From Cruorifilaria tuberocauda (taxonomy: Eukaryota > Nematoda > Chromadorea > Rhabditida > Onchocercidae): 39,441 nucleotides of DNA. Below the pieces are notes generated by a model. The model was not told the DNA's origin. It saw nothing but the letters and a program-made list of their open reading frames with translations, and searched no databases. This document shows, one piece after another, positions 1 through 11,800 of the stretch. How positions within the stretch are numbered: position 1 is the first letter of the stretch; each line of letters begins with the position of its first letter. The stretch spans positions 1-39,441 of the forward strand of contig JABVXU010000499.1 of the NCBI GenBank assembly GCA_013365365.1, written 5' to 3'. A program made the position numbers and the translations under genes.

Positions 1-259
1 AATTGTATCGAATTGATAAGTTTTTGATAAGGAAGTGAATTATATACATCGAATTGAGAAATTTCTGATAATAACACATATGTAATTGATAAGTTTTTGA
101 TAATTACACATATCTAATTGATAAGTTTTTGATAGGGAAATGAATTAATTGTATCGAATTGATAAGTTTTTGATAAGGAAGTGAATTATAATATATCGAA
201 TTGAGAAATTTCTGATAATAACACACATGTAATTGATAAGTTTTTGATAAGGAAATGAG
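1..259. repeat. 146-bp tandem repeat, about 1.8 copies
   Basis: A unit beginning AATTGTATCGAATTGATAAG at position 1 recurs at 147 with few changes, so the period is 146 bp. Within the unit a shorter motif (AATTGATAAGTTTTTGATAA) occurs more than once, so the long unit probably grew from a shorter repeat. The array runs off the left edge, so the true copy number is unknown. There is no coding signal. Confidence 0.85.
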
Positions 260-483
260 ATTACATTTTACGTTTTTAATTGAAAATAATTAAAATTAAA
301 ATGAAAGCTAACGTTCTTGATCATTGCTAGGAAGTTTAGCAACAACGGCACAGTAAGGTTTCGTCGAATTTATCAATTGTTTGTTAAATATACAGTATGT
401 TATCTCTGAAGATTTCGCTTTTTGTTTTTATTAATTTTTGCTAATTGGGAATCATATCAGTAAACTGTATTTTTATTCATGAT

Positions 484-585
484 CAATCAATATATCAGAT
501 AAATTTTCCAATCAATATATCAGATAAATTTCCCAATCAATATATCAGATAAATTTTCCAATCAATATATCAGATAAATTTTTCA
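484..585. repeat. 25-bp minisatellite, 4 copies
   Basis: The unit CAATCAATATATCAGATAAA plus a TTTTC-type tail starts at 484, 509, 534 and 559, an exact 25-bp period. Copies differ only in the T/C tail. It lies in the non-coding left flank. Confidence 0.9.
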
Positions 586-1395
586 GTATTATAAAAATGA
601 TAAGATAAATGGAAAAAATCAAATTTTTTTCAAGTAAAAATTTAAACGAAAAATTTTATAAATTAAAAAATTTATTAAACTATTAATTATATTAAGCTAA
701 ACTATTATAACAAAAAATATATTGTAAAAATTTTCCGTTTTTAAATTAACATCAAATAAATGAGCAACATTTTATAATTATATTTAATTAAAGCTAACAA
801 GAAATTACCATCAGTGTGAGCTAGGAAACTAGCAATCACGATGACCTGTAATGAAAAAAACATTTCCGGAAAATGATTGAACTGATTTCTCAAAGATTTT
901 TGTTTATTAAATTAATAATTATGCAAAATGATATTAGCAATATGCGTAATTATTGATCCAATATTTCCATTTATCGTACTGGAATTGAGATTAGGAGGAT
1001 AATTAAATTGATTAAATCATTTCTTAAACTGTGAATTTACTTCGTAGATTAATTAGTAAGCAGAAAGAGGAGAAAAAACAATCAAAAAAGTATTAACTAA
1101 AACTTGATATTTGATACTTATGATAGTTATTGATAATAGTTATAGCAGTTTGATAATTGTGTTAACATGAATTGATAACTTACATTGGAAATTAATTTAA
1201 AATATTTCAAAGTGCTTCTCTCATGAAATTTGTTTTAATTTAAGCTGAAAAAATGTGAAAATAGAGAAATGAATTAAGATTATTACGCTATTTCAAGCTT
1301 AAAAAAGGTTTATGAAAAAATTTTTATTGAATTTTTTATGAAAAAATTTTTGTTTAATTTATTTAATTTAGAGCGGAGAGCTTATAAAATAATTC

Positions 1396-1800
1396 ATACA
1401 AAATTATCAATTAAACTCTTAACCATTTGCGCATTCATCTAATTCGGCGCAAAGTGTTTACAAAATGTCCTCTAAGTCACACAAACTATCAATGGGGCTC
1501 CTAACCATTTGCGCATTTATCTAATTTGGCGCAAAGTATTTATAAAATATCTTCTTAGCCATATAAAATTATCAATTAAACTCTTAACCATTTGCGCATT
1601 TATCCAGTTCGGTGCAAATAAAAAGTCTTCTAATTCATATAAACTACCAATTGAACTTCTAACCATTTGCGCGTTTATCCAAAAATTCTTCTAACTCGTA
1701 TAAACTACCAATTGAACTTCTAACCATTTGCGCATTTATCTAATTTGACGTAAACAGTCTAGAAAAAGTTCTTTTATCCATATAAAATTATCAATTAATC
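1396..1800. repeat. Upstream repeat family with hairpin-forming core, 5 copies
   Basis: The core AACCATTTGCGCATTTATC occurs at about 1421, 1503, 1586, 1661 and 1722 (spacings 82, 83, 75 and 61 bp). In copies 1 and 2 the core is followed by GGCGCAAA, so TTTGCGC and GCGCAAA can pair as 7-bp arms. Copy 3 has GGTGCAAA, which still pairs through a G.U wobble. Copies 4 and 5 have lost or weakened the second arm. A 61-codon ORF across the array is a translation of the repeat and is not called. The array ends about 1.1 kb upstream of the P-glycoprotein start. Its function is unknown. Confidence 0.8.
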
Positions 1801-1879
1801 ATTACTCAATCAATCACTAATCTTTTTGTCATTTCTCCTTGCAATTTACTGTTTGCAAAAAAAAAAAGTGATAAAATTA

Positions 1880-2040
1880 AATTTGACCGTTAATGGCGGA
1901 AATTGTCAGCAATTACTATTGCCATTAACCGTTATCACACGTCGATTGCATAATTGACAGCGAAGAAAATTGCGCTAAAACAAGTTTATTCCGCCTCTTT
2001 CCGATCGTTTTTATCACCGGCGTTTTTGTCTTAATTATTG
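1880..2040. promoter_or_regulatory. GC-richer island with inverted repeat; putative upstream control region of the P-glycoprotein gene
   Basis: This block is clearly less AT-rich than its surroundings. It contains a perfect 9-bp inverted repeat, GTTAATGGC (1889-1897) and GCCATTAAC (1921-1929), followed by several CpG-containing words near 1935-2030. It lies about 0.85 kb upstream of the predicted start at 2861. The regulatory role is inferred only from composition and position. Confidence 0.3.
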
Positions 2041-2860
2041 AATTTCTAGTTTGTGATAGTATTTTTTTTTGTAGGTCTCTTCACTTGCACATCCTACTAT
2101 TAACTAATAAATTCTTTCATTTCTTGTTTAGATTAATTCTTTCCAACTGATTGACAGAATTAGTTTGAAAAAAAGCAAAAGACCTTTTTTCTCAATTTCT
2201 CATCAGAATTTTATTTGTTTTCTGCAATTTCTATTAATTTCAGCAAGTGCTTATTGAATTGTATTTTAAGAAAATTTCAAAAATTAATTTGAATTTCTCA
2301 AATATTTTAAAATGATTGAGGAAAAGTTATTTAAGTAAATATAAATTCTTAAGTCTTTGTAGTCTTAACAGTCTTAGATCTGCAGTCTTAAGTCTTAATA
2401 GTTTTCATTTCGTTTAAGTAATGATAATATATACAGTATAGTAAGATAAGACAGATGAGGGTTTTCTTTTAGTGGTACCTTTTCTAATAATTACTTCAAT
2501 TTCCATTACTTGTAATTACTAGTAATTTCTAACAATTCTAGTCTTTATCAGTTTTGTTTTCATAATTCAGATTTTAAATTATTGATTTTTATTTTCAGTT
2601 AATTGTTTTAGCAATTGTTTGCATTTATATAATTGATACTGTTTATCACTGATATTGATAATGATTATAATATTATCAGTAATTCTCAAAAGGATTATTC
2701 ATGTCTTTTCATTTGCTATTTTAGAATATTTTCTAAATTGTTTTTGGAAGAATAAATTGATCGATAATTTTCAGTAAGTTACTAGAGGAAAAATAGAGTA
2801 AATTAAAAGGGTCAAAAGGTTAAGGGAGCATTTAAGCAAGCTGGAGAGTTCCATACAACG

Positions 2861-5800
2861 ATGGGTACTAAAAAACGATCAAATACGAGCAATGATTTTT
2901 GGAGTCTTTATAGTTTTGCAGATAAAGTTGATATTCAGGTGGGTCATTTTAATTTAACCTTTACTTGACCCTATAATTCATTTATTTTCAATCAATTATA
3001 TAATAACACTTTTTTATGTTTAAACATAAATTCGCTCAAATTCATGTTTCAAATATCTAACTTATCTGTGGTATAACAAGTTGATATATCAGTATAGTGA
3101 TAATTGATCAGTTATCATATCACTTATCAAATTACTAAATTATGAATTTTATAGTTAATGATAATTGGATTGATTCTGGCATTTATTCAAGCAATTCTTC
3201 TACCTTTTGTATGGCTTGTAATGGGTGATTTCGTCACATTTTCAATCGTTCGTGAGGTTAAACAAACTTTTCGACTTCATATTTATCATTTAATAATAGA
3301 ATTAAAACTTATCACCAGTTTATCATTAACTTATCATCAAGTCAAATTAATAGCAATATTTCATAAATTTTTCAAAAATTTCTTAGAAATTCCCGGGCTG
3401 CGAATGATTAATAGTAAGTTAAAAATAATCAGTGGGATAAATATTTAAAAGAAGTTAGCTTATCAAATTCAGTATTACTGTTTTTATTACAATTTGATAT
3501 TTATATCAATTCATTGTTAAGTTTAAAATGGCTTGAATGCTTTATCATATCAGTATTTTTATATAAGCGATTTGCTTTTCCGTATTGCGATTCAATAAGT
3601 TGCTTCCTGTAACTTTAATTATGCTTAAAAGTAAGAAAAGGGTTAAAGTTCATACGTGTACGAATTAGAAACAGCAAGTGATATTTTTCCTTGTGTTTGT
3701 TTTACAAAATATTTTCCTAAATTAATTTTATTCCATTTCATAAAAAGTTGCTTCCGAAAAAAACTTTCTTATCAATCATTTTGACATGTTGGATATGATA
3801 TTATTATTGAAATAAATTTTTAGTCTAATTAATTATAGCTAAAATTTTTTTGTAACTATCAAAGATTTCAATTATTTTTTTCAAGCAAAGTGTTAAGCAT
3901 AACAGTAAGAAATGGTACGGTATTTATCGTACGACAAACAATGATATGATAATTAATATATCAAACGGTAGTATAGTATTTATCAGTACAGTAAACGATG
4001 AATGATATGATAATCAGTATAATTCGTGATATGATAATCATTATATCAAATTGTTACAATGGAATAATTTTACTAATTAGAATGTAAAGCTTACTAATTA
4101 ACGAATTGAAAAAATTTAAATTTCAATAGCTAATTTCGAAATTTCTTAAAATTAAATGAAATTTAAAACTTAAAATATGCATTTTCTTTTTTTTAATTTT
4201 AATAAAATTCAATTTTCGTTTTTTTAATTTCTGTTTTTAAGAAAAATGAATCGAACCGGAAGTATTATTATTGTAAAACTTCATTCTTCTTTTTTTTCAA
4301 TTGTTAAGGTTAATTGCTCATTGTGAGGGAATGAAAAACGGAAATTAAAAAAAAAGCTAAATTAAATTTTTTATCAACTTTATTTCTTTCGTCCAAAATT
4401 CCATTCATTGATCGTTAGAAGAGAGATGATAAGATGATCTCTGATTCATTTTTACAGGTAGATGAACCTTGACTGTTAACAGATGCGCAAATTGTCGCTC
4501 TAATTACCGCTACATTGATCTATATAATTACAAATTGTTTTATAAATTCTTATTAAGATTAAATAGTAAATTGTTGAAGTGTGAAGAGTAATTATTTTTT
4601 TTTTCCTATTTAACAGATAGTTAATACTTCTCTAGTGATTCATCAATTCGTATCACTAAGTGCTGATCGCTTATCACAATTTATCAATTGATCATTGAAG
4701 AATACTTTCCAGAGAATACACTCAATTCAGTTGTATCAATTAAGTTAAGCTAACGCTTAAGTTGATATAAAATTTTATGTTTAAGCATTTAAAATTAAAA
4801 TAATGAAATTTTGATTTTATAAGCATCTTGATAATTATTGTAAATTTCAAGTAAAAAATTGTATAATTTGATACTGTCATTGATTACTACGTATACATGG
4901 AAAAGTCAAGAATGATTGAAAATTTTTTGAGGAAACTAATAAATACATAATTTTAACCTTTGACATTAATTACAAATAACATCAGTTCTTTTTGAATACT
5001 TGACACTGCTCTTCATTATTACGCTTACATGGAAAAGTCGAGAATGATTGAAAATTTTTTGACAAAACTAATAAATACATCAATTTGACCTTTGACATTA
5101 ATTACAAATAACATTAGTTCTTTTTGAATATTTGACACTGCTCTTCATTATTACGCTTACATGGAAAAGTCGAGAATGATCGAAGAATTTCTGACAAAAC
5201 TAATAAATGCATAATCTTGACCTTTGACTTCAAAAGTTGCAAGTTTAATTGCAGATAATATCAGCTCTTTTTGAATACTTGCAATAAAATTCGAATTTTG
5301 ATATGAGATACACAAGCTTGCTAAAAACAAATTTGGCCTTGAGATACAATACGGTATTAGATTATTAATACCGTATTGTCATACAACAAAACTGATTGTT
5401 AATCATTAATCACACAACAAAACTGATTACTCGATTGAATCATGATAATATAGAAATTTAATAAGTATATTTCAATTAATTATCCTATAATTAAAAAAAG
5501 AAAAAGAAATCCCAATAAAGGATTAATTGTTAATTAATTTTAGCAGTATAAACTGGAGACGATGAAAATTTTGGAATCATTTGATTTCAACAAACTTGAA
5601 TTTGGCTTAAACAGTAACAGTAGTTTTGATCCAACTAATTTTACCGATTCAATTCGACAATCACAAATCGATGAGAATTTTGAACAGTCCGCTACACCAG
5701 CATTTATTATGATGTTATCATTATCAGTTGCAACATTTATTGCTGCTTTTTTTCAGGTACAATTAATTCTTTACGAAATCCTGATAATATCAAAGAACTG

Positions 5801-8800
5801 ATATCGTTATCAGTATGTACAGAACTCTATTGTTTGAAACATTTAGATTCCTAATTTAGTAATTTGGATTCTAATCTAGCATTTAATATAAAATAGATAC
5901 CATTTTTTGACTATTGAAATTTTCTTTGTAATTCATGAAATCGAAATTTCAATTTCGATTACTCCTATCATTCTTATCACCAATGATAATAATATCTTTT
6001 CTTTAATTCCAATATACTCAAGTCACTAATCTTCTTTTTATCGATCATTTCGAATTATTTAGCTAAATTTAATTGTAAATAAAATGTTTTATATAGCGTT
6101 TGGCATGGGAAGTCTCAGGTATTAGGCAAGTTTTCCGAGTTAAAAAAGCTTATATCCGTAAATTGCTACACATGGATGTTGCTTGGCTTGAATCACGACA
6201 TTCCGGACAAGTAGCTTCGATGCTGCAGGAGTAAGTTATTTATTATTTTGACTTTTAGTTATCGAACTAATGCATGATATTTCAGCTTTTTGTTTTTTGA
6301 AACTTATCTCTCAAAAAAACCAAAAAGAATATTTCAGCAATTTTTACTTTCATTAATCTTTAATCATCACATCTTTAATTTAAATTGAGAATTTGATATC
6401 AACTATATCTTTAATCATTTTCATTAATTATATATATTTAATTCGAGAATTGGTAAAAATTCTATTTTTCGCAATTTTCATACCGAAAAAAGTACCGGAT
6501 TTCAACTTATACTGTGTTTTAGCTTATACCGTATTTCAACTTATACTGTATTTTAGCTTATACCGTATTTCAGCTAATACCGTATTTCAGCGTATACCGT
6601 ATTTTAGCTTGTACGGTATCTTAGCTTATACCGTATTTCAATATATACCGTATTTTAGCTTATACTGTATTTTGCATTTTAGCCATGCAGATTCAATTTA
6701 TCAAGGTATTGCTGATCACATTCCAATGGTTATCTTCATTTGTGTTTATTTATTGGTTACATTATCAGTTTGCTTCTATATTCAATGGGATGTTACTCTA
6801 GCGATGTTTGCAGCACTACCATTACTTATTGGAACAAGGCTTATTTTTAGCAAAGTTTACTTTTAACTCTTACTTTTTTACTTATAAAATATTAATGCAG
6901 TAATAACTTATATACATTTTAATCAACAAACTTTCTTATCATTTACACTTACGTGTCCGTAATTTTCTTCTTCCTATTATTTTTTCATTCAAAATAAGAC
7001 CAATAACCTGTTTTCTAATTACTGTATTATTTTCGAATCATTTTGCTTAATTTTTGCATTCCTATAAAAATATTCAAATAGAATTTAGATTAAAAAAAAA
7101 TTGTTACAAGTAAATAATTTACTAAAATTTACTCTATCTTATGTTGATTACTGTAAACAAATATAATGATTTCCTGTTTCATTGATTTTCAATATATTAC
7201 TTAAAACTTATTTTAGTGGTTTTGTAAAACACGTGATGAGGAGCAAAAACTATTAGCTAAAATGACGAATTTGGTACAGGAAACATTCTCCTGTATCCGA
7301 ACTGTTATAGCATTTACTGCACAAAAACAAACAATCAACAAGTAATTACTAATTATATTATTTTTTAATTTTTATTCAATATTTTTTCTCTCTCATTCAA
7401 ATATACTATTTAGTTATACTAATTTATATCAAATTTCCATAAATATTATTAATTAGGTATGAGCGATTAACAATCGAATTAAATCGAATGACTGAACAAC
7501 GTCTTACCGCTTCATCTATTTATGATGCACTTGCACAGGTAAGTGAATGGAAATTTTAAAGATAAACAAGTTGTCAGGTAAATAACGGTTAATCATGATG
7601 ACAAAAAATTATTTCTCTGCTATTTCACAGTATTCTTGTATTTTATTAATCACCAGGTAAATAATAATTAATCGTTATAACAAAGTTATCTTTTTGTTAT
7701 TCCTGTATTTCTATATCTTCTTAATTGTCAGGTAAATAATAATTAATTACAACAAACTTACTTCTTAGTTATTTCTGTATTTTATTAATTTTCTTTCTAA
7801 TTAAATGCTTCATTTTGTTCTTCCATTTTTTCTTTTCGTATTTTTAATCATATCGAAGATGAGATGCATTATCAATAATGGAAATTGTAAGAGCAATTTT
7901 TTTGCATGAAAATAAAATTTCGTTTATCCTAAATGAGAGATTTAAATGCAGTTAATTACTGTAAAAGTATAGAATTAGAGGTAAAAAAAATTCATATGGC
8001 ATGATTATGATATGGTATGATATGATATGGTATGATACGATATGGTATGATATGATATGGTATGATACGATATGGTATGATATGATATGGTACGAATGAT
8101 ATGGTATGATATGAATACTGAATATGTGTAATATTCAATATTTGCTTTTTTTAGGTTCTATTAACTGAATTCATTTTTACCGCAGCAATATGTTACGGAA
8201 TGTGGCGTGTTGATGATGTTAATCCAGGTCGTCTTGCTGCTGTATGTTGATAAATTATAAAATAATTAATAATTTAATTACTGAAATAATTAATTGAAAT
8301 GATAAATTTGATTGAAAGAAAATTTTCGGATATGATAGGAAAATTAAAATGCTCATTATCTCATATTAATTAGTAATTTAATTATTCCTCTGGTATATTT
8401 AGCTAGCAATCAATATGCTATATATGTGCATTACATCGATCAGTATCGGTTTTCATTTGACTGGTGCATCGACCGCTCGACGAAATGCTAATGAAATAAA
8501 TGAAATTTTAATTGAAACACCAAATATTGAATGTTACGTCAATAAACATAGTGAAAGTATGTTAGCACCACGTGGACGTGGAGCTATTGAATTCAAAGAT
8601 ATTAATTTTGCATATCCAAGTAGACCGGATATTGAGGTATTTTGTTAAATAATGAATTTTCGAAAACTCTTTATTATAATATTTAAATCTATTTTAAGTT
8701 TTGAAATTTGATAAATAACATATTTTTGTTAAATTTATTGATTGATTTAAGTTTTAATTTAGTAATTTGATAATTAATATATTTTGTTAAATTTATTTTT

Positions 8801-11800
8801 TAATCTTTTTTCTAAGTGTATTTTTAATGAATAAAATTTTGTGTTACATAAAAATTTGAAAATTACAGGTATTGAAAGGTGTATCATTTACTGTAGCAGC
8901 AGGTGAACATGTTGCAATTGTTGGACCAAGCGGATCCGGTAAAAGTACCATAACCGCGCTGATGTTACGATTTTACGATCCAGCTACTGGAACTGTTGGT
9001 ATTTTTGAAAGGCTATCTTATATTCGATTTACTACGATCTAAATATATCATTTTATATTTGCTATTATTACAATCAAACTTTTTGAATATAAAGAGAGAG
9101 AGGGAGAGTTATTACTCTTTTTTCATTGTATAATTTAATTTAATAATCATAGATTACCTTGGATGGTGTCAATTTGAAAAAACTTAATCCTGATAATTTA
9201 CGTGCTCAACTTGGTTTAGTCAGTCAAGAACCAGTACTCTTTGATGGTTTGTATTAATAATTCCAATAAGTAATATTGTGATCATATCATTCTAATACTT
9301 TTAAGTTATTTTAAAAAGTTAAATTAGGTAAATTGTAGTATCGATCTTACTTTAGTTTTATAGGTACAATAAGTGATAATATTCGATATGGACGTTTAAA
9401 TGCAACACAAGCAGAAATTAATGAAGCAGCTCGAAAAGCAGAAGCTTGGCAATTTATTTGTGCTTTACCTGAAGGAATGAAAACTCGTGTTGGTGACAGG
9501 TTTTTGTATTTTAGAATTTTAAAATTATAAATATCTTATCAGTCTTATCTGTTGTTATCAGTTGTTAATAACTTTTAATTTTATTATTGATAAGTTATAA
9601 TTTTTCACATCTATTTATTGATTATATTTGAGAAATTTTTATCATTATCAATTAAAAATATAACTCTACCATTTTTTCAAAATAATTTGTAAGTTAAAAT
9701 CTAAAAGATTGAGAGAACAAATTTATAAGTTATATAAGTTAACTAAGTTAAAAAATAAGTTTAATAAAAAATAAAAAAACTTTTTAAAGTAAGCTTTTTG
9801 TAAGCTAAATGTAAATTAGCTATTTAATCCTATTATACTTTAAGAGGCTTACAATTATCTGGTGGTCAAAAGCAACGTGTAGCTATTGCACGTGCAGTAA
9901 TCCGTGATCCATCCGTAATGATATTTGATGAAGCGACATCAGCGCTTGATACGAAACATGAAGTTGAGGTACAACGAGCTATCGATGCAGCTAGTCAAGG
10001 TGTTACGACCATTACAATAGCCCATCGGTAACATTATACTGTAATTAATATACTGTAACTTGGTACATATACTGTAAATATACTGTAACATTGTACTGTA
10101 ATTAAATATACTGTAATTTGGAACAGTTATATCAACCAGTAAAAGATTAAAAGTTATCAATATTAAATGTTAATTAGAAATTAATTAATCATTATTCCAG
10201 TAATGCAGAATTAATTAATTCTCGAATATAAATGTAAAAATTTTAGCTAGCTGAAATAATTTACTCTGATAAATTAAATTTTCTACTGAATTTCTTTTTT
10301 TTTCTTTGAAATTAAGTTAAGTAAAGTAAACTTAAGTTATATTTTTAGATTGAGTACTGTACGAAATGCGGATCGTATAATCGTTCTAGAAAGTGGACGA
10401 ATTGTTGAAGAAGGAAGTCCAGAAGATTTATTAAATAATAAAGATGGTAAATTTTATCGAATGTATAATGATCAAAAATTCGATTCATTGGCTGTTGATA
10501 AATTGACGGTGAATTCACGCACGCGATCAAAAGTTACGTTAGCTGCGCATTTCTCAATGATGCCAACAGATTTTATTGTAAGTGGCTTATCATTTACTTT
10601 ATCAGTAATTTATATTTTATTATCAAAATATGATAGATAGATGAGAGGATGTGATACATCGGTGTGTAAGTGATTTATAAATTTGAGTATGATTTATTAA
10701 TTATTCAAATTTTATTATTAAAATGTAAATAATGATTAATTACAGAGAAAGAGAGAAAGAATATTGGCTTTATGAATTTTTTAAATATACTGATGTTGAT
10801 AAGTGATACTAATAATATACTGATATACTGATAAGTAATAGATGAGTGAATATACTAATAAGTAATAGATGAATGAATGATTGATAATTTATTCTTTGAT
10901 TTATTGTTAATCAACTTTGACCTTCTTTTTTTCATAATATATAAATATGGTAGGATGTGATATAGAGATGTATATGGATGATAAATAAATTTGAGTAACT
11001 GATAGATAATGATGATATTTTAGGATGCCGAAACATACCGTCGTGCATGGGCACGTTCATCATTGGGCGCACATAAACGACTTGGTAAATCATATTCCGT
11101 ACTTAGCATTGATCGTGCAAAATTAGCCTTACCTGTAATGTCGAAAAGACGTAGTCGTATGGATACATCATTCAAGAGAAATATCATGGAAGTAGCAATG
11201 GATGATAAAGAAGATTATGATGATGAAACTTTGGTTAATTTATTCATTTTCTATTCTCGATTATTTTTTAGTTATGAAATAGAATTATGAAAAAGTATTA
11301 ACTTGTATCAAAATTTTATCAAATTAACTTATTAGAGTTTATCAATTAACTTATGTTATTAAATTAACTTATCAATTTACAAATTAACTTATTAGTAAAA
11401 GTTCATGATAACTGATTGATAAGATTTATGTTAATGAGGATTTGATAGGATCATCCTTGTACCTGATACAAGTTAATATGAAATTGTAATTTTTGCGAGT
11501 AATTTTTTATCGTTAATGAAAATTGTCGCAAAAAAAAGTTATGGCTGTTCCAAAAACTTGAAAATTCTTTTTCTTCAAATCAAAATCAGTATACTGCTAT
11601 TCAGTGCTATTTCAATAAGTCTATCTTCTTGAAGTATAACTTTGAAGCATAACTCTGAAATATAGCTTATTCGAAGTATAAGTTTGAAGTTTCGAAAAAA
11701 TATAACTTAGCATTTAAGTATTAAAATATTGAATCATTGAAATGGAAATGTTGAACTGTTTAAATACTGTAAAATATACTGTAAAATGTTTAGTGTAAAA

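Larger units (their letters stand above)
1..2860. other. Gene-free left flank
   Basis: Apart from the repeats and the GC-richer island listed separately, this stretch is AT-rich DNA without a convincing exon on either strand. A candidate acceptor (AATTTTCAG ending at 2774) lies 86 bp before the P-glycoprotein ATG. It could be the spliced-leader or 5'UTR splice site of that gene. Confidence 0.6.

Noticed and set aside
1509..1694. 61-codon plus-strand ORF
   Set aside because: It translates the upstream repeat array (LLTICAFIQ recurs) and has no splice or family support.
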